Below, one piece after another: positions 18,370 to 26,873 of a stretch of DNA of 64,000 nucleotides. Every line of letters begins with the position of its first letter. The first letter of the stretch is position 1. The DNA comes from Bacteroidota bacterium (GTDB lineage: Bacteria > Bacteroidota > Bacteroidia > 2-12-FULL-35-15): NCBI GenBank assembly GCA_005772895.1, contig SXIH01000042.1, positions 1 through 64,000 on the forward strand, in the 5' to 3' direction. The notes under the pieces were generated by a model that saw nothing but the letters and a program-made list of their open reading frames with translations, ran no database searches and had not been told where the DNA came from. Made by a program: the position numbers and the translations under genes.

Positions 18370-18644
18370 CAGCCTATGCGTAGATAATTTGTAAAAAATG
18401 CTAATCCAAAAACCAGTCCGGCCCAAACAAATGTTGCTATTAAAACGCCTTTTAAACCATTATATTTTTCTTTTCTCTGATATAAATAGAAAGGAATTAA
18501 GTTAGTAGCGATACACAAACTAACATTCATTTTTTTAATTCCGGAATTATAAACAAAATAATAATAGATGGTGTAAATAATGATTGGCATCAGAACGCCA
18601 ATCACTAAACCTACCCATACTCTATCCCAATTAAAGTTTTTCAT
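18369..18644 (-). CDS. Small membrane protein between surE and lpxB
   Basis: The protein has 91 residues from the ATG at 18642-18644, which is 11 bp after the surE stop. An ATG ten codons earlier would overlap surE and is less likely. It has three hydrophobic helices (VWVGLVIGVLMPIIIYTIYYYF, MNVSLCIATNLIPFYLY, VLIATFVWAGLVFGLAFF) with a positively charged loop YQRKEKYNG. The function is unknown. Being sandwiched with one-base coupling to lpxB, it may help lipid A precursor handling or SurE localisation, but that is inference from position only. Confidence 0.8.
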   Translation of the reverse strand: MKNFNWDRVWVGLVIGVLMPIIIYTIYYYFVYNSGIKKMNVSLCIATNLIPFYLYQRKEKYNGLKGVLIATFVWAGLVFGLAFFTNYLRIG

Positions 18645-18654
18645 TTTTAACAGA

Positions 18655-19428
18655 TTAAAATTTCCATTTATCAAGTACTTTTATTGAATCGTGAGATGTC
18701 ATATCAAATTGCGTTGGCACAACCGAAACATATTGATTTTCCAGTGCCCATACATCGGTATCTCTTTTTCCTTTATCGTAATTATCAAATCTTCCTGTTA
18801 ACCAAAAATAAGTTTTTCCACTAGGATCTTTACGTTCATCCAACTCCTCTATCCAATTTGCTCTTGCTTGCCGGCAAACTTTAATTCCTTTTAGCATTTC
18901 ATATTTCACTTTAGGAATATTTACGTTCAAACAAACACCTTTAGGTAAACCATTTTTCAATACTTGATTCACAATTGTTTTTACAATTTTTTTGGAAGCT
19001 GTAAAATCTGCATCAATGGAATCGTTCAACAAGGAAAATCCTATAGAAGGAACACTTTCAATAGCACCTTCAACTGCTGCAGACATAGTTCCTGAATAAA
19101 TTACATTGATTGACATATTAGAACCGTGATTGATTCCTGAAACAACTAAATCTGGTCTACGCTTCAATATTTTGTTGATAGCAATTTTTACACAATCTAC
19201 AGGAGTTCCGGTACAACTATACTCCTCTTTCACTCCGTATATATTTACTTTATTAATCCGCAGAGTAGCATTTATAGTAATTGCATGCCCCATACCCGAT
19301 TGAGGTTTGTCGGGAGCAACAACCACTACATCGCCAATAGTTTTAACAACTTCAATTAATGATGCAATACCAGGAGCAGTAATACCATCATCGTTGGTAA
19401 CAAGTATTAATGGACGTTTTGTTTTCAT
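18655..19428 (-). CDS. surE: 5'/3'-nucleotidase SurE
   Basis: SurE is a metal-dependent phosphatase that dephosphorylates nucleoside monophosphates, with roles in stationary-phase survival. The protein has 257 residues. It begins MKTKRPLILVTNDDGITAPGI, whose DD pair binds the divalent metal. DKPQSGMGHAIT, TPVDCVKIAINKIL and VSGINHGSNMSINVIYSGTM (metal-binding Asn and active-site loop) follow in family order. It is cytoplasmic. It is the first gene of the operon with the small membrane protein, lpxB and the SpoIID-like gene. The -7 box at 19434-19441 leaves only 5 nt before its ATG, so the transcript may be leaderless. Confidence 0.96.
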   Translation of the reverse strand: MKTKRPLILVTNDDGITAPGIASLIEVVKTIGDVVVVAPDKPQSGMGHAITINATLRINKVNIYGVKEEYSCTGTPVDCVKIAINKILKRRPDLVVSGINHGSNMSINVIYSGTMSAAVEGAIESVPSIGFSLLNDSIDADFTASKKIVKTIVNQVLKNGLPKGVCLNVNIPKVKYEMLKGIKVCRQARANWIEELDERKDPSGKTYFWLTGRFDNYDKGKRDTDVWALENQYVSVVPTQFDMTSHDSIKVLDKWKF

Positions 19429-19433
19429 TTCTA

Positions 19434-19441
19434 CAAAAATA
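19434..19441 (-). promoter_or_regulatory. Putative -7 box for the surE operon
   Basis: TATTTTTG on the minus strand, a full TAnnTTTG match, only 5 nt from the surE ATG. Confidence 0.5.
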
Positions 19442-19554
19442 CTTAGTTCTATGAAAAAGAAGCTTATTTATTGAATAATGCATTCACATCTGATTGTTGA
19501 TAAAAGGGCTAAAAAACCTATAAAATAGAAAACAATTTCCTAATTTTATTGAAA

Positions 19555-20907
19555 ATGAAAACAATTGTTATTATTGGTGGTGGCTGGAGCGGCATACTGA
19601 CAGCTATTCAGCTATTAGAGAAAAACAAAAATATATCTATAAAAATAATCCATTCTGGAACACCAATTGGTCTCGGAGTAGCCTATAGTACAACCGATAC
19701 TTCGCATTTATTAAATGTTCCTGCAGAAAAAATGAGTGCTTTCCCAAATAATCCAAAGCACTTTACTGATTGGCTTATTGCAAATGGAAATTCGGCAGAA
19801 CAATTAGAAAAGCAATTTTTTCCTCGACTTTTATACGGAAAATATATATTAGAACTTTTTTCTACTCTGAAGCTGCAAGAACAACTTGAAATAATAAATA
19901 CCAAAGCAGTTGACATTCAAAAAAAAGAAAATTTGTATTCTATTCAACTGGATAATAACAAATCTGTTGATGCCAATAAAATAGTTTTAGCATTAGGAAA
20001 CTTTCTTCCTGCAAATCCAAAATCAGCAAGTGAGAGTTTTTTTGAAAGTTCAAACTATTTTAAAAACCCATGGAATACCGACTTTTTGAAAGGTCTTCAA
20101 ACCAATCAAAACATATTATTGATTGGAACAGGTTTAACAATGGTTGATTGTGTACTTAGTTTAAAAAATGCTGGCTTAACTGGAAAAATATATGCTGTTT
20201 CTCCCAGAGGCTATACACCAGCACCACATTCTAAAACAGAAACTTACCCTGATTTTTATTCTGAGCTAAAAGGCAAAACTTTATTAGAAATAGTTCAGAT
20301 AGTTCGTAAACATATAAAAATAGCAGAACAAAAAAACAGTTGTTGGATTGGGGTGATTGATTCATTACGCCAACATTTCCAAGAATTATGGATTATATTA
20401 TCAATAAAAGAAAAGCAACAATTTATATCACACATCCGCCACATTTGGGGAGTTGCCAGACATAGATTACCTAAGAATACATATGAAGAGTTAATAGATT
20501 TAAAAGTAAAAGGACAATTGGAAATTATTGGAGGAAGAATTAATGAAATTATAGAAAAAAACGGAGATATTACTGCCACCATCCAATTGAGAGGCATTTC
20601 TGAAAAAAGGACATTAAACATCTCACGAGTTATTAATTGTACTGGTCCACAAAGTAATTACAAAGAACTAAAGGATGAACTAATTAGAAATTTGTTGGCA
20701 AAAAAGATTATTCTTGCACACGAGCTTAAAATGGGCATTCAAACTAACTTGAATGGGCAAATTATTCAAGAACAAGGAAAAATGTCTGATGATATTTATG
20801 CCATTGGTTCTTTACTACGAGGAGTATTGTGGGAAACAACTGCTGTTCCTGAAATAAGCAAACAAGCAGAACAAATTGCAAAACAAATTATTGATTCTAT
20901 TAAATAG
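19555..20907 (+). CDS. FAD/NAD(P)-binding protein (NAD_binding_9 type)
   Basis: The protein has 450 residues; the start is the ATG at 19555-19557. The N-terminal dinucleotide-binding fold is KTIVIIGGGWSGILTAIQLL. Then come GLGVAYSTTDTSHLLNVPA, KIVLALGNFLP and a second nucleotide fold around NILLIGTGLTMVDCVLSL. The C-terminus has the typical DDIYAIGSLLRGVLWETTAVPEI, which closes the FAD site. Such proteins probably act as flavin-dependent oxidoreductases or hydroxylases; no substrate can be assigned. It is cytoplasmic, lies 22 bp upstream of ispH on the same strand, and is perhaps co-transcribed, although ispH has its own box inside that gap. Confidence 0.87.
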   Translation: MKTIVIIGGGWSGILTAIQLLEKNKNISIKIIHSGTPIGLGVAYSTTDTSHLLNVPAEKMSAFPNNPKHFTDWLIANGNSAEQLEKQFFPRLLYGKYILELFSTLKLQEQLEIINTKAVDIQKKENLYSIQLDNNKSVDANKIVLALGNFLPANPKSASESFFESSNYFKNPWNTDFLKGLQTNQNILLIGTGLTMVDCVLSLKNAGLTGKIYAVSPRGYTPAPHSKTETYPDFYSELKGKTLLEIVQIVRKHIKIAEQKNSCWIGVIDSLRQHFQELWIILSIKEKQQFISHIRHIWGVARHRLPKNTYEELIDLKVKGQLEIIGGRINEIIEKNGDITATIQLRGISEKRTLNISRVINCTGPQSNYKELKDELIRNLLAKKIILAHELKMGIQTNLNGQIIQEQGKMSDDIYAIGSLLRGVLWETTAVPEISKQAEQIAKQIIDSIK

Positions 20908-20914
20908 AAATCCG

Positions 20915-20922
20915 TAATTTTG
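20915..20922 (+). promoter_or_regulatory. Putative -7 box for ispH
   Basis: TAATTTTG, a full match, ending 7 nt before the ispH ATG. Confidence 0.45.
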
Positions 20923-20929
20923 CATCTCG

Positions 20930-22150
20930 ATGAAAAACTTCAACATTCCCGATTTTTATAAAAGTCCGGTTATTTCTAAAGTAAAAGAAATCCGTAAAGT
21001 GAGCGACCCTCGCAAAAAAGATTTTAGCCCAACCATTTTAGACTTCGGAGCAGTTCGTTTTCATATTGCCCGCCATTTTGGATTTTGTTATGGTGTAGAA
21101 AATGCCATTGAGATTTCCTACAAAGCCATAGAAGAAAATCCTGACAAAAGAATTTTTCTTTTAAGCCAGATGATTCACAATCCGGATGTTAACAATGATC
21201 TATTAAATCGTGGAGTAAAGTTTTTGATGGACACGAGCGGAAACCAAATTATACCTTTTAGCGATTTAAGTTCAAATGACATTGTAATTATTCCTGCATT
21301 TGGAACAACTTTAAAAATTGAAATCGAATTAAACAAAATGGGCATTGAAGTCCGTAAGTACGATACAACTTGCCCTTTCGTGGAAAGAGTATGGAAAAAA
21401 TCCGAGAAACTAGGTGAAGATAAATACAGCATTATCATACATGGAAAATTCAATCATGAAGAAACAAGAGCAACTTTTTCGAGAAGTGAACAAAATGCTC
21501 CATCTATTATTGTAAAAGATATTGTTGAATCACGTGTATTAGGCGAATATATTTTAGGAAATATTGGTCTGGATGAATTCAATAAAGTTTTTAAAGGAAA
21601 ACATTCCGACAACTTTGATCCTACTAAACATTTGGAACGAGTTGGAGTAATCAACCAAACAACAATGTTGGCAACCGAAACACAAGAGATTGCCGATTAT
21701 TTCAAAAACATTATGATTAAAAAGTATGGCGACAGTGATTTAAAAAATCATTTTGCTGATACACGTGATACTTTATGTTATGCAACTAACGAAAATCAGG
21801 AAGCAACTTACGGACTTTTGAAAAATAAAGCTGACTTAGCAATAGTTGTTGGTGGTTATAATAGTTCTAACACTTCTCATATTGTAGAATTGTGTGAAGA
21901 AAAACTTCCAACCTATTTTATTTCATCAGCAAAAGAAATTGTTTCAAAAAACGAAATAAATCATTTTGATTTTTCTCATCAAAAACATTTGCATAGTTTA
22001 GATTTCTTACCCAATAAAAAAACTATTGACATTATACTTACCAGCGGAGCTTCTTGCCCGGATTCAATTGTGGATGAAGTACTCCAAAAAATTGTTTCTT
22101 ATTTTCCTAGTGCGAAGGAGATTGATGAAGTAATTGGTGGGTTGAAATAA
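20930..22150 (+). CDS. ispH: 4-hydroxy-3-methylbut-2-enyl diphosphate reductase
   Basis: IspH performs the last step of the MEP isoprenoid pathway, reducing HMBPP to IPP and DMAPP using a [4Fe-4S] cluster in the cytoplasm. The three cluster cysteines are visible in RHFGFCYGVENAI, YDTTCPFVERVWK and TSGASCPDSIVDEVL. HGKFNHEE and MIHNPDVNNDL carry the conserved histidines, and NQTTMLATETQEI the conserved Thr/Glu region. At 406 residues it is the long type found in Bacteroidota and some other groups, with an N-terminal extension of about 45 residues before FHIARHFG. A hairpin at 22151-22180 follows the stop codon. Confidence 0.96.
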   Translation: MKNFNIPDFYKSPVISKVKEIRKVSDPRKKDFSPTILDFGAVRFHIARHFGFCYGVENAIEISYKAIEENPDKRIFLLSQMIHNPDVNNDLLNRGVKFLMDTSGNQIIPFSDLSSNDIVIIPAFGTTLKIEIELNKMGIEVRKYDTTCPFVERVWKKSEKLGEDKYSIIIHGKFNHEETRATFSRSEQNAPSIIVKDIVESRVLGEYILGNIGLDEFNKVFKGKHSDNFDPTKHLERVGVINQTTMLATETQEIADYFKNIMIKKYGDSDLKNHFADTRDTLCYATNENQEATYGLLKNKADLAIVVGGYNSSNTSHIVELCEEKLPTYFISSAKEIVSKNEINHFDFSHQKHLHSLDFLPNKKTIDIILTSGASCPDSIVDEVLQKIVSYFPSAKEIDEVIGGLK

Positions 22151-22180
22151 AAAAGGCGTCCTGTTTCCAGAACGCCTTTC
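22151..22180 (-). terminator. Bidirectional intrinsic terminator
   Basis: The stem AAAGGCGT / ACGCCTTT is closed by a loop of about 12 nt. Minus-strand RNA gets a long U-run (TTTTTTATTT) after the hairpin, so it best ends the T9SS gene at 22197-24029. It can also serve ispH on the plus strand. Confidence 0.75.
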
Positions 22181-22196
22181 AAACATTTTTTACTTC

Positions 22197-24029
22197 TTAT
22201 TTAGTGATTACCAATTTTCTCACAACCATATCTCCATCAACTGAAATTTTACAAGTATAAATTCCAGCATCTAAATTTGCAACATTGATGCTTAATTTTC
22301 CATTGTTCGAATGAACACCGGCAGAAGACATATTCACTAATTTACCTTGCACATCGTACAATTGATAAACAATACTTTTTACATTAAAAGGAATATCATA
22401 ATTAATGGTAGCTAAATTTGAAGAAGGATTAGGATAAAAATCACCAAAATAATTTTCCATACCGTTTTCAGAAACTCCTGCACCGGAAATATAGACTTTT
22501 TCAATACCAATATTAATCATTAAGTCTTCTGTTTCTCTGTAGCGATAAGGCGCCCAGGTATTGCTTATAATTTCAAATGTTCTGTAAGAAAATGGAGCAA
22601 TTTGATTTTGCCCTAAAGTTAAACCATCACCATTCATAACCCAGGCAACATAAATACCACCGGAGTAAATTGTGTCAGGAGTAGGTAAAGGGATTGTGTT
22701 CCATGCAGAAGTAAATACAGAAGTGCTTGGAACATAAATTGAATCAATTTGTGATCCTGCTGCTCCACCTGTTCCGTTATCATCATACAATACCATTGAG
22801 TATCCAAAAGACATAGGATTAGCAACAATATATGCATACAATTCTGTTACTTCAACAGGATAACAAGGAGGAACAAAATAAATTGCAGCACCACCTTGTC
22901 CACCAGTCCAATTTAAACCACCCAATCCTGCTTCAATATTATTGTCATACGCTAACCGGATAGCAGTTACTGTTGTATCAACAACAACAATTTCCTGAGT
23001 TTTTTGGTCATTACTTGGAGTAGCATCTCCAGGCAACTGTGTATTGGTAATAAAACGATATGTTCCTGCAGTTGTAGGATTAAACATATTGGTCATTGTA
23101 ATATTTTCAGTTTGTCCGGGAATAGAAGCCAAACTCAATTTGTTATCAGAAACCATTGTTGTTCCAATAGAATTCAATACTCTGGAAAAAACATTGTAAG
23201 AAGGTAAATTTTGGTTTCCGGTATTTTTAATACTTGTATTCATTGTAAACTGTTGTCCGTTTCGTGAACGGAAAATGCCACCTGTTTCTGTATTATCATT
23301 ATAACTTGTAGAAGCATCGTTCACAACATAAGTAGTGTTGCTTGGATAAGAATATTTGATAGCATAATTCACCGGAGGAAAAATATTCATGGAGTGTTGC
23401 AAACCAATACTTCCTGAATTGTTTTCAATTCCAATAACCACATTTGTACCTGTAGCTGGTGAACCTACTTGAGTTTTATACTGATAAGTGATAGAACTGT
23501 CAACAGCACTCAAAATAATTTGAAACTCATTGTTACCAATTCCGGAAGGAGTTCCGGCATCATAAAAAGGAACATTAATCCAAGAAACAATAAGCGTATC
23601 AGCAGCAGGATTAGTATATCTCCAACATTCAGCAACATTTGAAATATCAAATAATAAATCACAAGCCATTGCAGCTAAAAAGTTTTGTGTTCCGGCAGTA
23701 TTGGGAATCATACCAAAAGGAGCAGAAATTTGTCCGTTAGTAAAACCGATATAACCATTTGAACCTACCCAAAATTGAGTTACATCATACCAATAATAAT
23801 GAAAAGGAAATCCAACAGGAAATGAACCAACAGTGTTATCATCCGCTAAAAAGCGAACTTCCTGTGCACCTGTTAAAGGTAAAATGTCAATCCAGTTATA
23901 AACAGGACCAAGCGTATCATTACTATCTCTCCAGATATAACCATAAGCATCCGGACCGCCCATAGTTTGCGCGGACAAAGAATTAAATCCTAAAAGAGAT
24001 GCAAAAAGCAGTGTAGCTAATTTTTTCAT
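22197..24029 (-). CDS. T9SS type A cargo, large secreted protein
   Basis: The protein has 610 residues. The signal peptide is MKKLATLLFASLLGFNSLSAQ. The N-terminal half resembles nidogen-like or similar beta-sandwich domains of secreted Bacteroidota proteins (VGSFPVGFPFHYYWYDVTQFW, GYIGFTNGQISAPFG, LIVSWINVPFYD, EFQIILSAVDSSITYQY). A CARDB-like middle part follows (FTMNTSIKNTGNQNLPSYNV), then a jelly-roll-like region (EVTELYAYIVANPMSFGYSM). The C-terminal ~80 residues form a type A sorting domain (FYPNPSSNLATINYD, YQLYDVQGKLVN, LDAGIYTCKISVDG, KLVITK). No catalytic motif is seen. It has its own promoter box and terminator, so it is likely a single-gene unit. Confidence 0.9.
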   Translation of the reverse strand: MKKLATLLFASLLGFNSLSAQTMGGPDAYGYIWRDSNDTLGPVYNWIDILPLTGAQEVRFLADDNTVGSFPVGFPFHYYWYDVTQFWVGSNGYIGFTNGQISAPFGMIPNTAGTQNFLAAMACDLLFDISNVAECWRYTNPAADTLIVSWINVPFYDAGTPSGIGNNEFQIILSAVDSSITYQYKTQVGSPATGTNVVIGIENNSGSIGLQHSMNIFPPVNYAIKYSYPSNTTYVVNDASTSYNDNTETGGIFRSRNGQQFTMNTSIKNTGNQNLPSYNVFSRVLNSIGTTMVSDNKLSLASIPGQTENITMTNMFNPTTAGTYRFITNTQLPGDATPSNDQKTQEIVVVDTTVTAIRLAYDNNIEAGLGGLNWTGGQGGAAIYFVPPCYPVEVTELYAYIVANPMSFGYSMVLYDDNGTGGAAGSQIDSIYVPSTSVFTSAWNTIPLPTPDTIYSGGIYVAWVMNGDGLTLGQNQIAPFSYRTFEIISNTWAPYRYRETEDLMINIGIEKVYISGAGVSENGMENYFGDFYPNPSSNLATINYDIPFNVKSIVYQLYDVQGKLVNMSSAGVHSNNGKLSINVANLDAGIYTCKISVDGDMVVRKLVITK

Positions 24030-24063
24030 TTTTATAAATTTTTTGTGATTGAGTTTTGTATAA

Positions 24064-24071
24064 CAAATATA
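24064..24071 (-). promoter_or_regulatory. Putative -7 box for the T9SS cargo at 22197-24029
   Basis: TATATTTG on the minus strand, a full match, about 35 nt upstream of the ATG at 24029. Confidence 0.5.
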
Positions 24072-24113
24072 TCAAAATTTGCCTGATTTGAAAGAGAAAA
24101 ATAAGGAAAGTAA

Positions 24114-25211
24114 TCAGATTTTAGGCTTGGGCAGACAGGCTTTGTATACTTCCAATGTCTTTTTCGCCATTTCTTGTTTAGAAAAGCCTTTTACGTATTC
24201 TTTCGCATTGGCAATAAGCTTTTCGCGCAAAGTGGTATTATTCAACATCCGCATTACCTGTTCTGCCAGCTTTTCTGAATCCTGCACTTTAGTTGTAAGT
24301 CCGTTAAATTCATTTTTAACAATTTCCGGAATACCACCTCCTTCGGTTGCAACAATTGGCAATCCATACGCCATTGCATCCAAAAGTGTTGAACCTAGAC
24401 CTTCTTCTTTAGATGTATAAAGTAAAACATCCAAATCAGCAAACACATTTTCCACATCACTTCGGAAACCCAAAACATAAACGTCTTTCTGTAAATTCAA
24501 TTCTTCAATTCGTTTTTCGATTTGTTCACGCAATGGACCTTCACCGGCTATCAAATATTTTGCTTTTATTTTTTTGGAAAGAATTTTTACTGTGTCTAAA
24601 AAAGTGAAATAATCTTTATGGGGAGCAATTGCAGCAATATTACCGATTAATTTATACTCATCTGCTATTCCTAACTCTTTACGGATTTTGCCTCTCAGTC
24701 CAATTCCATCAAAACGATGCAAATCAACTCCATCATAAACGGTAGTACATCTTTCAGCTTGTTCTATTGATTTAATTACTATCTCTTTTATTTTATTTGA
24801 AACACAGATTATTCTTTTAATCGCAGAATGGTTGTATTTTTTTTTGGAAAAGAAATTTTTCTTCAGAGGAAAATCTACTCTTCTGGCAAGAATCAAGGGA
24901 GTTGAATTCCCTAAAGTATTTGCCAATACTGCAATGCTGTGACTTCGGGAAGAGTGCATGTGAATGATATCAAATCTGTTTTTTTTACAGTATTCTTTCA
25001 CCTTTAATGCAGAAGAAACATCAAAATCATTTTTAAAAGGAATAGAAAGAAGGGGAATCTTATGATTGATGCACCATTTTTCAAATTCAGAATCTTTTCG
25101 GGCAGCCACATGAGATTCAACACCTAAAAGATTTAGCTCTTCAATCAGATAAGCCATTTGCTGTTCTCCGCCACGCCAACTTTTTTCAGAACTCAAATGC
25201 AGAATTTTCAT
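24114..25211 (-). CDS. GT4-type glycosyltransferase
   Basis: The protein has 365 residues. The start at 25211 gives MKILHLSSEKSWRGGEQQMAY, the normal beginning of this family. An in-frame ATG further upstream would run the protein through a REP-like element and upstream of the promoter box at 25216-25223, so it is rejected. The C-terminal GT-B domain includes KLIGNIAAIAPHKDYFTFLD, LIAGEGPLREQIEKRI and the donor-binding TSKEEGLGSTLLDAMAYGLP with the E-x7-E type motif, followed by ATEGGGIPEIV. It is a retaining GT4 enzyme on the cytoplasmic side. Donor and acceptor are unknown. It has no other sugar genes beside it. Confidence 0.9.
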   Translation of the reverse strand: MKILHLSSEKSWRGGEQQMAYLIEELNLLGVESHVAARKDSEFEKWCINHKIPLLSIPFKNDFDVSSALKVKEYCKKNRFDIIHMHSSRSHSIAVLANTLGNSTPLILARRVDFPLKKNFFSKKKYNHSAIKRIICVSNKIKEIVIKSIEQAERCTTVYDGVDLHRFDGIGLRGKIRKELGIADEYKLIGNIAAIAPHKDYFTFLDTVKILSKKIKAKYLIAGEGPLREQIEKRIEELNLQKDVYVLGFRSDVENVFADLDVLLYTSKEEGLGSTLLDAMAYGLPIVATEGGGIPEIVKNEFNGLTTKVQDSEKLAEQVMRMLNNTTLREKLIANAKEYVKGFSKQEMAKKTLEVYKACLPKPKI

Positions 25212-25215
25212 TTCA

Positions 25216-25223
25216 CAAATATA
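25216..25223 (-). promoter_or_regulatory. Putative -7 box for the glycosyltransferase
   Basis: TATATTTG on the minus strand, ending 4 nt before the ATG at 25211. The closeness implies a leaderless transcript and supports this start codon. Confidence 0.5.
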
Positions 25224-25268
25224 TTCAAAAATGGGTGAAATCATTTCAATAAATGTCAAAATCATAAA

Positions 25269-25356
25269 CGTCATGCCGTGCTCCGACACGGCATCTCTCT
25301 GTTGATGAAGACTCTCTTCCAAATTAGGAGATCCCGTGTCGGGGCACGGGATGACG
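25269..25356. repeat. REP-like paired hairpin, family A copy 3
   Basis: The left arm (25269-25299) has GCCGTG..CACGGC, where other copies have CCCGTG..CACGGG: both sides of the base pair changed together. The right arm (25328-25356) has CCCGTG..CACGGG. It lies between two divergent genes. Confidence 0.85.
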
Positions 25357-25420
25357 GTTTCGTGAGAGGCAGTTGCCTGACATGAATAATTGATAAAAAT
25401 TTAATTCGTACTTTTAAGAA

Positions 25421-26233
25421 ATGAAAAAAACACTTTTATTCTTACTTATTTGCTTTCAACTGACGCTCATAGCTCAGAAGAATTGCCCTGTGGAGAATAA
25501 TAGTTTTAAAGCCGGTGAACAATTCAACTATAAAATTTTTTATAACTGGGGCGCACTTTGGATGGAAGCCGGTGAAGCCAGTTTTAGTGTTTTTTTAAAC
25601 AACATGAATGGAAGAAACGTTTACCATTTTGTTGGCTTGGGTGCAACGTATCCTAAATACGATTGGTTTTTTAAAGTGAGGGATAAATATGAATCGTATG
25701 CCGATACTTTAACATTAAAGCCAATCCGATTTATAAGAGAAGCGAGAGAAGGTGGTAGTTATTTGCACGATGATTATATTTTTAATCTGAAAAATAACAA
25801 AGTCTATACATCTTCCAAAAGAAACAGAAAACCCAGCAAACTCGATTCGATAAGCATTACTTCCTGCACAAATGATGTGATGACCGCCATTTTTTATGCA
25901 AGATGTTTAGATTTTTCAAAATACAAACCAAAGGATACTATTCCAATAACATTTGTATTGGACGGAGAAATTTTTCCTTCTTATATCCGCTATCTGGGAA
26001 AGGAAACAATAAAATCTGATTTACTTGGAACAGTCCGTTGCATAAAATTCAGCCCGAAACTTATTGAAGGAACAATCTTTAAAGGTGGTGAAGGAATGGT
26101 TGTTTGGGTAACTGACGATGAAAACAAAATGCCCGTTTATGTTGAAACTCCTATTATTGTTGGAACAATTAAAGTGCGGCTATTTAAGTACGAAGGATTG
26201 AAAAACGAAATAAACTGTATTGTCCCAAAATAA
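25421..26233 (+). CDS. DUF3108 family secreted protein
   Basis: The protein has 270 residues. The signal peptide (MKKTLLFLLICFQLTLIAQ) is followed by NSFKAGEQFNYKIFYNWGAL, the DUF3108 opening. A run of beta strands with conserved aromatic and acidic positions follows (YDWFFKVRDKYESYADTLTL, PIRFIREAREGG, GGEGMVVWVTDDENKMPVYVE). The family may be an envelope beta-barrel or lipocalin-like carrier; its biochemical role is unknown. There is a near-consensus -7 box TACTTTTA at 25409-25416. A bidirectional hairpin at 26233-26265 closes it and the opposite gene. Confidence 0.87.
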   Translation: MKKTLLFLLICFQLTLIAQKNCPVENNSFKAGEQFNYKIFYNWGALWMEAGEASFSVFLNNMNGRNVYHFVGLGATYPKYDWFFKVRDKYESYADTLTLKPIRFIREAREGGSYLHDDYIFNLKNNKVYTSSKRNRKPSKLDSISITSCTNDVMTAIFYARCLDFSKYKPKDTIPITFVLDGEIFPSYIRYLGKETIKSDLLGTVRCIKFSPKLIEGTIFKGGEGMVVWVTDDENKMPVYVETPIIVGTIKVRLFKYEGLKNEINCIVPK

Positions 26234-26265
26234 AACAGCTCCAATCCGAAGATGTAGAGCTGTTT
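26233..26265 (-). terminator. Bidirectional intrinsic terminator
   Basis: AAACAGCTC / GAGCTGTTT, a perfect 9-bp stem with a 15-nt loop. On the minus strand the stem is followed by TTTTATTTT, which fits termination of the small T9SS gene at 26290. It overlaps the stop codon of the DUF3108 gene by one base. Confidence 0.7.
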
Positions 26266-26289
26266 AGAAATTGTTTAGAGAGACAATTT

Positions 26290-26652
26290 TTACTTTACAA
26301 TGAGTTTTTGATGAAATACTTTATCGTTTGCTGAAGCAGTAATTAAATATACACCGGTTGTCAATTGATGACCGTCAGAAGAAATAGTAAATAAGAACCC
26401 ACCATTTTCCATTAATTGCACTTTCGAATAAATTTCTCTTCCCAACATATCATAAACCACAACCAATAAATTTTCCGCCTTAAATCCTTGCAAACTAACA
26501 TAAGTATCTGCTTCGCTTTGATTAGGATTAGGGAAAACTTTAAAGTCTGCACTTTCTGCAGGAATTTGAATGTTTTGAGCATTTCCTGATTGAGCTATCA
26601 TTAGAAATGAAAAACAAAATCCTGTAAATGCTATTCTTTTAAATAAGTTCAT
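26290..26652 (-). CDS. Miniature T9SS type A sorting-domain protein
   Basis: The protein has 120 residues from the ATG at 26650-26652, preferred over an ATG 13 codons upstream because it begins the signal peptide (MNLFKRIAFTGFCFSFLMIA, cleavage near GNAQ). The mature part is only about 80-90 residues and almost all of it is a type A sorting domain: FKVFPNPNQSEADTYVSLQG, VVVYDMLGREIYSKV, LTTGVYLITASANDKVFHQ, ending KLIVK. There is no separate cargo domain. This could be a decoy or carrier-regulating sorting-domain protein, or a remnant of a larger cargo gene. Confidence 0.85.
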   Translation of the reverse strand: MNLFKRIAFTGFCFSFLMIAQSGNAQNIQIPAESADFKVFPNPNQSEADTYVSLQGFKAENLLVVVYDMLGREIYSKVQLMENGGFLFTISSDGHQLTTGVYLITASANDKVFHQKLIVK

Positions 26653-26842
26653 TTTCAAATGTTTAATATTGTTATAACAAATAGAGTTCAATTTTTCTAC
26701 AAAAGCAAACAGGTGGATAGCAACTTATTAACACTATGATGTGCGACAACACTAACACTTTACTACCAATTAAGGTATTTTATCGATGAATAAATAGTAT
26801 TTAAATACAAACTAGGAAAAAGACCAAGAAACCGAAAAAGGC

Positions 26843-26850
26843 TACATTTG
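26843..26850 (+). promoter_or_regulatory. Putative -7 box for the EamA transporter
   Basis: TACATTTG, a full match. The start codon TTG at 26874 lies 23 nt downstream. Confidence 0.5.
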
Positions 26851-26873
26851 TTTCCACAAATAATATTTTAAGA

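Noticed and set aside
25212..25322. A 37-codon N-terminal extension of the glycosyltransferase
   Set aside because: It runs through a REP-like arm and upstream of the promoter box at 25216-25223. The family N-terminus starts at 25211.
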